The translations under genes and the position numbers were made by a program. Shown here piece by piece: positions 43,752 through 52,956 of a stretch of DNA of 64,000 nucleotides. Numbering within the stretch: position 1 is the stretch's first letter; each line of letters starts with the position of its first letter. The notes beneath the pieces were generated by a model, which was given only the letters and a program-made list of their open reading frames with translations, searched no databases and was not told the DNA's origin. This stretch comes from Calothrix parasitica NIES-267 (GTDB lineage: Bacteria > Cyanobacteriota > Cyanobacteriia > Cyanobacteriales > Nostocaceae). The DNA is taken from positions 3,567,563 to 3,631,562 of the forward strand of contig NZ_AP018227.1 in the NCBI RefSeq assembly GCF_002368095.1, given 5' to 3'.

Positions 43752-44213
43752 TTAAGTAGAGCTTGTGCGGCTATTACGGCGATTCTGACGATTTTGCTTC
43801 ATTTCTTGCAGTTGAGCTTTTTGTTCGTCGGTTAGAATCGCTTCAAATTGAGCTTTCTTGGATTCTTTAATTTTCTTCATTTCTGCTTTTTGAGCATCAG
43901 TTAGATTTAAAGTACGAAATACTCCACGCTTCTTCTGTCCGCTTGCTTTTGCTGCTTCTAATTTTTGCAATTGCTCGGGAGTTAAAATTTCCTGCATTTG
44001 TGCGCGAGCGCTTTGTTTAATTTGCTGCATTTGGGCTTTTTGTGCGTCAGTCAAATTTAAGCGCTTAAACTTACCTTGTCCTTTTTGTCCTTTCGCTCTA
44101 GCAACCACTACAGAATTATTTGAATCGGTTTCGATATTGGCAAATGCAGCACCTGCGGTACCTACAGTCACAATTGCAGCAAGGATTAAGGATGTACGTT
44201 TGAGATTCAACAT
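43752..44213 (-). CDS. Spy/CpxP-like periplasmic protein 2
   Basis: A 153-residue protein with signal peptide (LILAAIVTVGTAGAAFA). The mature part is two related ~40-residue units, each opening LNLTDAQKA(Q/E)M and holding EQ(L/K): LNLTDAQKAQMQQIKQSARA and LNLTDAQKAEMKKIKESKKA. The DNA of these units is nearly identical to the next gene, so the copies are recent or kept alike by gene conversion. The C-terminus is basic (QNRQNRRNSR). Confidence 0.78.
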   Translation of the reverse strand: MLNLKRTSLILAAIVTVGTAGAAFANIETDSNNSVVVARAKGQKGQGKFKRLNLTDAQKAQMQQIKQSARAQMQEILTPEQLQKLEAAKASGQKKRGVFRTLNLTDAQKAEMKKIKESKKAQFEAILTDEQKAQLQEMKQNRQNRRNSRTSST

Positions 44214-44300
44214 GTTGGTTTGTTCCTATGTAAAATAAATTGGTTAGTTTAATAGTTTCGGCAGGATAAGATACCTGCCTTATTCGAGATAGGTTGAATA

Positions 44301-44756
44301 TTAATTAGCGTTTTGACGACGACTTTGGCGGCGATTTTGACGATTTTGCTTCATTTCTTGCAATTGAGCTTTTTGTTCGTCGGTTAAAATCGCTTCAAAT
44401 TGAGCTTTTTTGGATTCTCTAACTTTCTTCATTTCTGCTTTTTGAGCATCAGTCAGATTTAAAGTACGAAATACTCCACGTTTCTTCTGTCCGTTTGCTT
44501 TTGCTGCTTCTAATTTTTGCAATTGCTCGGGAGTTAAAATTTCCTGCATTTGTGCGCGAGCGCTTTGTTTAATTTGCTGCATTTGGGCTTTTTGGTCTTC
44601 AGTCAAATTCAACTTGTCCTTCCATCCACCCCTCTTTTGACGCTGAGCAACAATAGTTGGTGAAGAAGAATTAATTTCAGCTTCAGCAGCAAAAGGAATT
44701 GCAGTCAAAGTTAAAGCAACAGCACCGACTAAGAAAGATAATTTGTTGAGTTTCAT
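44301..44756 (-). CDS. Spy/CpxP-like periplasmic protein 3
   Basis: A 151-residue protein from ATG 44756 (MKLNKLSFLVGAVALTLTAI, signal peptide); AGGAAAC lies about 11 bases upstream. An upstream in-frame start at 44801 would spoil the signal peptide. Two LTDAQKA units as in protein 2. First of three tandem genes on the minus strand, divergent from a two-component system 260 bp away, which is the obvious candidate regulator (inference). Confidence 0.78.
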   Translation of the reverse strand: MKLNKLSFLVGAVALTLTAIPFAAEAEINSSSPTIVAQRQKRGGWKDKLNLTEDQKAQMQQIKQSARAQMQEILTPEQLQKLEAAKANGQKKRGVFRTLNLTDAQKAEMKKVRESKKAQFEAILTDEQKAQLQEMKQNRQNRRQSRRQNAN

Positions 44757-45012
44757 TTGAGTAATGTTTCCTGGTTTTGTTTTGTTCGATGTCACCATCA
44801 TAAAATCCTAGTCTCAGTATTTGCATGAGTAAAAAGTAACGAGTAATCATGTAAAAATATCTAGATAAAGTCATGTACCAAACCATGACTTTGGTCATGG
44901 CTGCGGAATTAGATAGTTATGGTAAAAATTTTGAAAGGAGTAGGGAGTCGGAAGTAGGTGATAGTAATAATAAAGCTTAAATTTATAACTAATAATTAAG
45001 GAAAATTGATTT

Positions 45013-46254
45013 ATGAATAGTGCTATTAACGTTAAAAATCATCCTTTCAAATTTTTACTTTATTTAGAATGGGTATTGCTCGGATTTGCTGCGATTGCTT
45101 CAATTGTACCTATTCCCTTACAGCGATTTCCAACAAAATTTCCTGAATTAACGGTTATCAGTTTAGCTATTTTCGGGTTAATGGGTTTAAGAATACCCAC
45201 TAATCGTCGAAGTAGTAAAATTATCTATACAGCTTGTGAAATCTTTTTGATTTTAATCACTAATTCTTTTGGTGGTCGAACATCACGGCTATTTCCGTTT
45301 CTTAATTTAATATTAGTAACTCGTAGCTGCTTAATTTTTAAACTTCCCGGACGTTTAGTTGTAGCTGCGCTTTCTTTTTCATTATTTTTATTTACATTTA
45401 GAAAACGATTTCATCGTTTACCGCTCAGAGGATTAAGGCAAGCGCGTCCTCCTTTATTTCACGGAAAATTCTTTTTTTTCCAATTTAGCTTTGTGCTGTT
45501 ATTTGTATTAGCTTTAGTTTTTGTTCTGCTCCTAATGAATGCAGTACTCTCAGAACGGAAAAGTCGCGAAAAATTAGCGGCTGCAAACAAAAAACTTCGC
45601 CAATATGCCTTAAAAATTGAAAATCAAGCTACCTTAGAGGAAAGAAACCGTATTGCACGAGAAATTCACGATTCTTTAGGACATTCTTTAACAGCTTTAA
45701 ATTTACAACTTGAAACCGGTACAAAATTATTAAATTCTAATCCAGAGAAAGCCAAAGATTTTTTAGTTAGAGCCAAAGGATTAGGCTCTCAAGCATTAAA
45801 AGATGTCCGAGAATCCGTTTCGACTATGCGCTCTGACCCTTTACAAGAGAAATTTTTAGAAACATCTATTAATACACTTGTAGAAAATTTTCATCATTCC
45901 ACAAACATTCAGCCAAACTATCAAATTAACTTATTTTATCCCATTCCTCGGGATGTTAGCACTGCTATTTATCGGATTATTCAAGAGTCATTGACAAATA
46001 TTTCTAAATATGCGGAAGCTACAGAAGTTAACTTGGAAATAACTACCGTAGCGACAAATTTGCACTTAATAATTGAGGATAATGGAAAAGGCTTTGACCT
46101 AACCAAAAATACCACAGGTTTCGGACTGCAAAGTATGCGAGACCGAACTTTAGCATTAGAAGGCGATTTTAATATTGAAAGCTTTATCGGAAAAGGTACT
46201 AAAATTAAAATTGATATTCCCTTATCAAAATTTTCATCAACAGATTGTGAATAG
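45013..46254 (+). CDS. NarL-type sensor histidine kinase
   Basis: A 413-residue membrane kinase. About six N-terminal hydrophobic segments (up to residue 182) with only short loops, so sensing is probably within or close to the membrane. Then a dimerisation/H-box RNRIAREIHDSLGHSLTALN (HisKA_3), N-box ESLTNISKYAEA, and G-boxes IEDNGKGFDL and GFGLQSMRDR. This is the DesK/LiaS-like class, commonly tuned to envelope or membrane state. Partner regulator at 46575. Confidence 0.88.
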   Translation: MNSAINVKNHPFKFLLYLEWVLLGFAAIASIVPIPLQRFPTKFPELTVISLAIFGLMGLRIPTNRRSSKIIYTACEIFLILITNSFGGRTSRLFPFLNLILVTRSCLIFKLPGRLVVAALSFSLFLFTFRKRFHRLPLRGLRQARPPLFHGKFFFFQFSFVLLFVLALVFVLLLMNAVLSERKSREKLAAANKKLRQYALKIENQATLEERNRIAREIHDSLGHSLTALNLQLETGTKLLNSNPEKAKDFLVRAKGLGSQALKDVRESVSTMRSDPLQEKFLETSINTLVENFHHSTNIQPNYQINLFYPIPRDVSTAIYRIIQESLTNISKYAEATEVNLEITTVATNLHLIIEDNGKGFDLTKNTTGFGLQSMRDRTLALEGDFNIESFIGKGTKIKIDIPLSKFSSTDCE

Positions 46255-46267
46255 AATAGATATTTTG

Positions 46268-46546
46268 TAAGCAGCAAGTAATAAGTAGTAAGTAGCAAGT
46301 AGTAAGTAGCAAGTAGCAAGTAGCAAGTAATAAGTAGCAAGTAACAAGTAAAAATATTTTTGTTTGAAAGTTGCTATTTCAATTACTAAGTTATTACACA
46401 TTTAATTTGTATACTACTAGCTAGCAAGATGCATGTCCTGTCGGACACACTGCGTTAACGCGCTACAGTATTTTGAAATTTTCCTATCATACAAATTAGC
46501 CGCACATCAGCTTACTACTTACTACTTACTACTTGCTACTTACTAA
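46268..46546. repeat. Inverted pair of heptamer arrays between kinase and regulator
   Basis: AAGTAGC/AAGTAAT units (about 12) at 46268-46351 after the kinase stop, and TTACTAC/TTGCTAC units (about 5) at 46511-46546 before the regulator start. They are complementary and could pair across a 160-base loop that contains a small repeat GTCCTGTCGGACACAC. Confidence 0.85.
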
Positions 46547-46574
46547 TCCCTACCCCCTACTCCCTTTATAAAAA

Positions 46575-47231
46575 ATGATTAACGTAGTACTTGTAGATGA
46601 CCAACATTTAATTCGTCAAGGTTTAAAGACTTTATTAGAATTAGAACCAGACTTAGAAGTTGTTGGAGAAGCAGAAAACGGTCGGGAAGCGGTTGAAATG
46701 GTCGAAAAACTAGAGCCGGATGTGGTATTAATGGATATCAGAATGCCTGTTATGGATGGTGTCGCTGCAACCAGAGAAATAAAAAGTAGATTTGCTCAAA
46801 CAAAAATATTGGTATTAACCACGTTTGACGATGATGAGTATATTAAAGCAGCATTGCAACATGGAGCAATGGGTTATTTACTCAAAGATACACCTTCAGA
46901 AGAATTAGCTGTTGCTATTCGTGCAGTATACAGAGGATACACTCAATTAGGACCGGGAATTGTCAAAAAACTTTTAACTCAATTTCCTCCAGTTACAGCA
47001 AACCAACCATCTTCCCCACCAGCAAGTTTAGGAGAACTGACAAAAAGAGAGAAAGAAGTATTACGCTTAATTGCAACTGGTGCAAATAATCGAGAAATCG
47101 CCCAAAAGCTGTATATTTCCGAAGGTACAGTGAAAAATCACGTTACCAATATCTTAAACCGTTTGGAATTAAGAGATAGAACTCAAGCAGCAATTTTCGC
47201 TAATTCGTTTTTATCTTATTTAGAAGATTAA
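46575..47231 (+). CDS. NarL/FixJ-type response regulator
   Basis: A 218-residue regulator. Receiver: [13 protein letters not shown], phospho-acceptor Asp in [13 protein letters not shown] (D54 region), [10 protein letters not shown] and [12 protein letters not shown] (K). The LuxR-type HTH reads [35 protein letters not shown]. The linker holds a Pro/Ser-rich stretch. It is the cognate partner of the kinase at 45013, and its targets may include the divergent Spy-like genes. Confidence 0.92.
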   Translation: MINVVLVDDQHLIRQGLKTLLELEPDLEVVGEAENGREAVEMVEKLEPDVVLMDIRMPVMDGVAATREIKSRFAQTKILVLTTFDDDEYIKAALQHGAMGYLLKDTPSEELAVAIRAVYRGYTQLGPGIVKKLLTQFPPVTANQPSSPPASLGELTKREKEVLRLIATGANNREIAQKLYISEGTVKNHVTNILNRLELRDRTQAAIFANSFLSYLED

Positions 47232-47232
47232 A

Positions 47233-47300
47233 ATTAGAAGTTAAGAGTTAGGAGTTAGGAGTTAGGAGTTAGGAATTATAACTTCTTACGAATTACGAAT
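47233..47300. repeat. Repeat arrays between convergent genes
   Basis: GGAGTTA units at 47240-47275 after the regulator, then ACGAATT units of 8 bp at 47285-47307 that reach the stop of the minus-strand gene. Confidence 0.75.
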
Positions 47301-47312
47301 TACGAATTATAC

Positions 47313-47642
47313 TTACTCATTCCCAGGTTCTTGTCTCAAAGCTGACATTACTTGTTCGGTCATGTCTCTTCCACCTTGGAAGTTAGTCACAAGTGCTTGA
47401 ATTGTGTAAATTATTCCCCAGGGTATTCCCCACCAGCCTAATAGGACTGATATTAAAGTAAATTTAATACTATGTTTAAGAGTACTTTCACCAGCTTGAA
47501 TAAAGTGGATATTAGAACTACGTTTAAAAGTAACTATAACTAAAGAAAAACAGTAGATAAAAACTACAAATCTCGCACCATTAGCTAGCTCTTTATTAAC
47601 ATTTTCTACCGTTAGATTATCTAAACCAATAATTTTTGACAT
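47313..47642 (-). CDS. Small two-helix membrane protein
   Basis: A 109-residue protein with two hydrophobic segments (FVVFIYCFSLVIVTF and FTLISVLLGWWGIPWGIIYTI). The block GWWGIPWG.IYT with a following ALVTNFQGGRD occurs in conserved bacterial hypothetical membrane proteins. Function unknown. Confidence 0.6.
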   Translation of the reverse strand: MSKIIGLDNLTVENVNKELANGARFVVFIYCFSLVIVTFKRSSNIHFIQAGESTLKHSIKFTLISVLLGWWGIPWGIIYTIQALVTNFQGGRDMTEQVMSALRQEPGNE

Positions 47643-48004
47643 ATTTAAAAGATATTATATTTAAAGAAAAAGTATTATATAAGGGTATAGCTCAACCAGC
47701 AGATTGCTGTCAATATTTTGCGTATAAATACATACTATATTTTCATTAATTCTTATCGAATAAGTTTCTAAGCTAAATCTTGAATATAAATATAAATTAC
47801 TATTAGAGAGCATCTTACCAAGTACCTTTTTAGGTTTAAAGCCCCCCAGATTCATCCGTGGATCGTACTCTAGTCAAAGCCCCTAAATTTATTTATGGGG
47901 AACTAATTACGAATTATACTTACTCGCTAATATTGTGTTGCATCTAATATTAATAGAATTAAAATATGAGTAGTGTTTTGTAAATAATTAAAATTCAGTT
48001 TGCT
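47643..48004. other. Intergenic region before the first K+ channel
   Basis: AT-rich. A patch AAAGCCCCCCAGATTC ... AAAGCCCCTAAATTTA at 47837-47905 resembles repeat debris. An open frame at 47661-47855 on the minus strand has no recognisable coding features. Confidence 0.45.
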
Positions 48005-48781
48005 ATGTCAATCACTAGAGAAAATACAGCATTTTATTTAAAAGACTTGCAAACACCATTAGGTAAAGTAATCAATCTGACTATTGTTATTTTGGTGATG
48101 CTGTCATCAAGTATATTTGTAGCAGAAACGTACTATATTCCTAAATCAATTTCTTTAGTTCTCAATGCTATTGATGTTTTAATTTTAAATATTTTCGCAG
48201 TAGAATATTTATTAAGACTATGGAGTGCGGAAAATCGCATTCAGTATATTTTTAGTTTTTATTCTATTATTGATTTAATCGCAATTTTGCCTTTCTTTAT
48301 GGGAGCTATTGATTTGGGCTATATTCGTTTATTACGATGGTTCCGAATTTTGCGATTAATTAGATTTATTGACAGAAAATTCTTGTTCGGCAATATTACT
48401 ACCGAAGACGGAGCCATTTTTATACGAATACTATTTACTTTATTCGCAATTATATTTGTTTACTCAGGCTTAATTTATCAAGTAGAACACCCGGTTAATC
48501 CAGAGGTTTTTACCACTTTTATAGATGCAATGTATTTTGCTGTTGTCACAATGACAACTGTTGGTTTTGGTGACGTGACTCCAGTTTCAGAAATGGGTCG
48601 TCTGCTAACGGTTTTGATGATTTTAACAGGTATTGCACTAATTCCCTGGCAAATTGGCGATTTGATTAAGCGAATAATAAAAACTACAAATGAAGTAGAA
48701 ACAATTTGTTCTAAATGCGGTTTAGATTTACATGATGAAGATGCTAAGTTTTGTAAGTTATGCGGAACAAAATTGATGTAA
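48005..48781 (+). CDS. Voltage-gated-type K+ channel with C-terminal zinc ribbon
   Basis: A 258-residue channel with six membrane segments. S4-like stretch RLLRWFRILRLIRFIDR has regularly spaced Arg; the pore reads TMTTVGFGDVTP, the K+ selectivity filter. The C-terminus carries CSKCGLDLHDEDAKFCKLCG, a four-Cys zinc ribbon not present in the neighbouring paralogue. The ribbon could sense redox or metal, or mediate assembly (inference). Confidence 0.88.
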   Translation: MSITRENTAFYLKDLQTPLGKVINLTIVILVMLSSSIFVAETYYIPKSISLVLNAIDVLILNIFAVEYLLRLWSAENRIQYIFSFYSIIDLIAILPFFMGAIDLGYIRLLRWFRILRLIRFIDRKFLFGNITTEDGAIFIRILFTLFAIIFVYSGLIYQVEHPVNPEVFTTFIDAMYFAVVTMTTVGFGDVTPVSEMGRLLTVLMILTGIALIPWQIGDLIKRIIKTTNEVETICSKCGLDLHDEDAKFCKLCGTKLM

Positions 48782-49021
48782 AAAGTATTGTAACAATGTG
48801 ATTTTTTTGTATCCGCTCTTTTAATTAACTTTTAATTAATAAAAAACTTACAATAATCTTGCTCGTATCTCGCAATATGTATTGAACTAGCTTGTTGTCA
48901 ATCAATATTAAAGGTATAAAATTATCTTAAAGATATAATTCTCACTGAGAAAGAGTCTATTTTATGCTTTATTTTTGTTCCGGTATTTCTGCAAAATACA
49001 TACAAATAGGAACTAATACAT

Positions 49022-49762
49022 ATGCAGCTAAATAGAGAAAATATTAATTTTTTTCTGAATGATTTAGACACACCAATCACAAGAGTAATTAATCGTATCA
49101 TTATAGGGTTAATTATTATATGGTCGGGAATTTTAGTTGCAGCAACTTACCAAATTCCAGATAATATAAACTTGATAATTGACGTTATTAATATCACAAT
49201 ATTATTAATTTTCGTAGTTGAATATCACTTTCGTTTTTATTTATGGATTGTAAATAGTACCATTAAAGATGAAAATACCTATTACCTAATTTTAGATTTA
49301 ATTGCGATTTTGCCATATTCTTTAGCAGCAATTAATCCTATACTTATTTACTGGTTAGGGTGGCTAAGGATTTTAAAATTGCTCAGATTTATACACAAAC
49401 AGTTTCTTTTTATTCGTATTCCAGATGAAGCGTTAATATTTTCAAGACTTGTATATACATTTTTTGCAATTATATTTATTTTTTCAGGAGTGATTTATCA
49501 GGTTGAACATCCAAATAATGAACTATTTAGTAGCTTTATTGATACAGTTTATTTCTCTATAGTCACTATTACAACTGTGGGCTTCGGCGATGTTACTCCT
49601 AATTCCGAATTGGGCCGTTTTTTGACAATCTTAATGATTTTATTTGGTAGCGTACTGATTCTTCCACAAGTAGGTGATTCAATTAAGCAATTAATTCAAA
49701 GTGCTAACAAAGTCAGTGATAGTTGCGACCCTAATTCAGATGTCCAAAATCAAGATAGTTAG
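49022..49762 (+). CDS. Voltage-gated-type K+ channel
   Basis: A 246-residue paralogue of the preceding channel (both open with RENxxFxLxDLxTP). S4-like WLGWLRILKLLRFIHKQF is less charged, which could shift or weaken voltage sensing; the filter TITTVGFGDVTP is intact. The C-terminus has no zinc ribbon and ends in an Asp/Asn-rich tail. Tandem duplication with about 240 bp between the genes. Confidence 0.87.
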   Translation: MQLNRENINFFLNDLDTPITRVINRIIIGLIIIWSGILVAATYQIPDNINLIIDVINITILLIFVVEYHFRFYLWIVNSTIKDENTYYLILDLIAILPYSLAAINPILIYWLGWLRILKLLRFIHKQFLFIRIPDEALIFSRLVYTFFAIIFIFSGVIYQVEHPNNELFSSFIDTVYFSIVTITTVGFGDVTPNSELGRFLTILMILFGSVLILPQVGDSIKQLIQSANKVSDSCDPNSDVQNQDS

Positions 49763-50112
49763 TATTGCAAAGTCTGTAGAAGAAGTTTAATTGAACTGAC
49801 ATCTTGTATCGCTGACAGAAACAGGGTTTCTAGTGGTGAAAGCATCTGACCTGTCCTTGTGAAATGAGAAAGAGACCGGGTTTATTTGGGCTTCTACTCG
49901 AATGGTACGAGATTCAAGGTTGAATAAATAGACATCAACGGTATTCCAGAATATTTAGTTGTGTAATCAGTATTTTTGTCAGTCAAGCTTTAATAAATAC
50001 TAAACTTAAGACGATAAAACTACGTCCCTTTTATTTAACTTATGCTATCAACGCTACCTACATACTGAGATTTTTCGCGGTAGTATTTCAACGTCAGTAA
50101 AAAAGTATTAAT
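49763..50112. other. Intergenic region before the SLH/beta-helix gene
   Basis: No gene or array. Small GGGTTT-type motifs near 49823 and 49877 resemble the stem of the terminator-like repeats. Confidence 0.4.
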
Positions 50113-51681
50113 ATGCTGAAATTAATTTACGTGAATCCGACTATCGGTAGCGATAGTAATTCTGGTAGTCAACAAGCACCGTTAAAAACCATTACTCAAG
50201 CTCTCAAACAATCTGCATCTGGGACAAAAATTCAGCTTGTACCCGATAATTACAATGCTAGCACCGGAGAAATATTTCCTTTAGTAGTTCCCTTTGGAGT
50301 CACAATTATAGGTAACGAGCAAGACAAAGGAACCGGTATTGTAATTAACGGTAGTGGCAAACATTTCAGCCGTATATTTGGTAGTCAGAATGTTACTTTT
50401 GTATTAAATAGCGGCGTTAAACTGCAAGGAATAACTGTAACAAATTCAGCTAGTCGCGGTACCGCTGTCTGGATTGAATCATCTTCACCAACTGTTGCAA
50501 ATTGCACTTTTATTAATTCTCAACGTGAAGGAGTTTTGATTACTGGTAATGCGAATCCGGTAATCAAAGACAATATATTTACTCAAAATTCTGCAAATGG
50601 TATTTCAATTACCAGAAACTCCCAAGGTGAAATTAGGGGTAATAGCTGTTTTCAAACAGGTTTTGGTATATCCATTGGGGATAGTGCTACCAGCAAAGTT
50701 ATAGATAACAAAATTTACGATAACCATTCTGGAGTGGTTGTATCAGGTGATGCTCGTCCATTCTTGCGGGAAAATGTTTGTGAAAATAACACTCAGGACG
50801 GTTTAACTGTCGTCGCAAATGCATTACCCGATATTGGTAACAATAAAAGTCCGGGAAATAATATTTTTCGCGATAATGCTCAATTTGATATCCAAAATGC
50901 CAGCATCAACAAATTGATTTCTGTTGATAATCAAGTAGAATTACAATCTGTAAACGGAAAAATACAATTTTTTGCTGACCCGGAACCAGAACCAGAAATA
51001 GAACTAGAACCAGAACCAGAATTAGAATTAGAAACAGAACTAGAACAAAATTCAAAAATTGAAGTTAACCCGGAAGCAAAACCGCAGCTAAAAGTAAGGA
51101 AATTAACTGACGTTGACGGACATTGGGCGGCAAATTTTATACAAGAATTAATTCAATTGGGGATAGTCAAAGGGTTTCCTAACCGAACCTTTAGACCGGA
51201 TGCAACAATCACGCGATCGCAATATGCTTCATTAATAGTACAAGCCTTTAACCCCAATGCTTTGCGCGAACCGATTCAATTCGAGGATATAAAGGAAAAC
51301 CATTGGGGCTATCAAGTAATTCAACAAGCATATCAGAGTAAATTAATCTCCGGGTACCCAGGTAGAAAATTTCTCCCCAACCAAAATATTCCTCGGATAC
51401 AAGTTATTATTTCCCTAGTAAACGGATTAGGATTAACAAATGAAATAGAAGCAGACTTAAATATGTATCAGGACAGCAATAAAATTCCTAACTATGCTAG
51501 AGACGAAGTAATAGCAGCTACTCAAAATAGACTTATCGTCAATTATCCTAAAATAGAAAAACTTAACCCCAACCAATCAGCAACCCGTGCAGAAGTAGCA
51601 GTAATGGTTTATCAAACATTAGTCTTAATTGGAAAAGTATCAGTAATTGATTCACCATACATTACTCGCGGTAACGGGTAA
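50113..51681 (+). CDS. DUF1565 beta-helix protein with three SLH domains
   Basis: A 522-residue protein. Residues 1-285: DUF1565/right-handed parallel beta-helix (YVNPTIGSDSNSGSQQAPLKTITQAL, then PVIKDNIFTQNSANGISITRNS-like coils). Residues 290-330: a Glu/Pro-rich linker (PEPELELETELEQ). Residues about 335-515: three S-layer homology units (LTDVDGHWAANFIQELIQLG, FEDIKENHWGYQVIQ, YQDSNKIPNYARDEVI). SLH domains usually bind the cell wall or S-layer, yet no signal peptide is visible at the chosen start. The last residues and stop are within a GGTAATA heptamer array. Confidence 0.87.
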   Translation: MLKLIYVNPTIGSDSNSGSQQAPLKTITQALKQSASGTKIQLVPDNYNASTGEIFPLVVPFGVTIIGNEQDKGTGIVINGSGKHFSRIFGSQNVTFVLNSGVKLQGITVTNSASRGTAVWIESSSPTVANCTFINSQREGVLITGNANPVIKDNIFTQNSANGISITRNSQGEIRGNSCFQTGFGISIGDSATSKVIDNKIYDNHSGVVVSGDARPFLRENVCENNTQDGLTVVANALPDIGNNKSPGNNIFRDNAQFDIQNASINKLISVDNQVELQSVNGKIQFFADPEPEPEIELEPEPELELETELEQNSKIEVNPEAKPQLKVRKLTDVDGHWAANFIQELIQLGIVKGFPNRTFRPDATITRSQYASLIVQAFNPNALREPIQFEDIKENHWGYQVIQQAYQSKLISGYPGRKFLPNQNIPRIQVIISLVNGLGLTNEIEADLNMYQDSNKIPNYARDEVIAATQNRLIVNYPKIEKLNPNQSATRAEVAVMVYQTLVLIGKVSVIDSPYITRGNG

Positions 51682-51998
51682 TAGGTAATAGGTAATAGGT
51701 AATAGGTAATATCGTTTGAGTTTGCATTAAAATCATGCGTGCTTATCCTTCTGTTCTCTTCCTCAGCCTACAAAAAGGCTTTCTCTAATTAAACTACTAT
51801 CGAATTCGATATAAGAGGTAAGAGGTTATTACTATTTACTAATTACCCTTCATGTATCTCCCTCCGGGAGACGCTATGTCCTAGCGGACACCCTACGAAG
51901 ACCGCTAACACCAATTGCTACAACGGTTGTGTTCCTTCGCAACGCAATGGTTCACCAATTACCAATTACCAATTACCAATTCCCTAATTCCTAATTCA
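51670..51998. repeat. Heptamer arrays and nested repeats between convergent genes
   Basis: GGTAATA units at 51670-51710 (including the SLH gene stop); AATTACC units at 51954-51998 (complement orientation, including the lipoprotein gene's stop). Between them: a repeat CTCCGGGAGACGCTATGTCC with GGACACC at 51864-51892 and a 45 bp palindrome copy at 51909-51953 related to 14109-14152. Confidence 0.85.
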
Positions 51999-52956
51999 CC
52001 TGTAAAGTAGAAACAACTTGCTCAAATACCTGTTGATAACTCCTATCACCCTGAGCAAAACTAATTAAAATGACCTTTTTACGGTCACTAGTAGGTAATA
52101 CCAGATTTTGGAAATTATATAAACCATCAGTACGAAAGGACATCGCTTCCTGTCCAGCAACAATATGAGTATCGTAGCTTTCTGGGATGATATCTCCAAG
52201 TTCATCATTGTTAGTTACCCATTGAACCAAAGACAAACCTTGAGGATTATTCTCTACAGAAATACTCATATTTCCTGGAGTAAACGTATTTTTAAATTTT
52301 CCAGATTCAATTGCTTGATAATCTTTAAGACTCCATAATTCTAGAACATTTGATGAAGATGAATTAGAATTATCCTGCGGTTCTTTAATCACAAAACCTT
52401 TAGGATACTTAAAATTAACACCTAATCTACGACTTCGATATACATTTGTATTGCTAGCAGCAGCAATTTTTCTACCGGGGTCTTTAGCAGCTTTTCTCAA
52501 AGCTTGAACAACTGGTTTAGGAGAACTCGGTGTAGTACGATTCTCTACTTGGGGTTGTGCTTCGGGAATATTTTGTGGATTAGCAGCTTGAGGAGAAAGC
52601 TTTTGGGTTAGAGCTTTGGGAATTGAATTTTCAGGTTCCTTCTGAACCGGGGTCTGAGGTACTGAAGGATTTTGCGGTACCCTAGCAACAGAAGGTGGAG
52701 TTACTTGTGTTTCCACAGAAGGGAAAGGTGTTGGTAGATTTACCGTAATTTCCCCCGGTCTTCTTTGTGGTAGCGCTGGAATACCTTGACTATTTTTAGG
52801 ATTGGCAGATTGAACCGTTTCTTCTTGAGAATTATTAGATGATTTTTTATCAGTTTGCTGACAAGCAACTGTCAAACTCAAGGTCAAGCAGAGCATAACC
52901 CCACCTAACAAACGTTGAACTTGATTGCGAGTCAACCTTGCAGCCTGAGTATACAT
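51991..52956 (-). CDS. Proline-rich lipoprotein with PsbP-like end
   Basis: A 321-residue protein from ATG 52956, preceded by AAGGAG; a TTG further upstream is less likely. Signal peptide with lipobox LTVAC, then ~140 residues rich in Pro, Gln and Ser (TPPSVARVPQNPSVPQTP), then a globular domain (VNFKYPKGFVIKEPQ, MSISVENNPQGLSLVQWV, MSFRTDGLYNF, SFAQGDRSYQQVFEQVVSTL). The C-terminal pattern resembles PsbP-like periplasmic domains, but I am not certain. The stop TAG lies in a heptamer array. Confidence 0.7.
   Translation of the reverse strand: MYTQAARLTRNQVQRLLGGVMLCLTLSLTVACQQTDKKSSNNSQEETVQSANPKNSQGIPALPQRRPGEITVNLPTPFPSVETQVTPPSVARVPQNPSVPQTPVQKEPENSIPKALTQKLSPQAANPQNIPEAQPQVENRTTPSSPKPVVQALRKAAKDPGRKIAAASNTNVYRSRRLGVNFKYPKGFVIKEPQDNSNSSSSNVLELWSLKDYQAIESGKFKNTFTPGNMSISVENNPQGLSLVQWVTNNDELGDIIPESYDTHIVAGQEAMSFRTDGLYNFQNLVLPTSDRKKVILISFAQGDRSYQQVFEQVVSTLQVN

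Noticed and set aside
47661-47855. 64-residue minus-strand frame
   Set aside because: AT-rich leader sequence, no ribosome site or conserved pattern.
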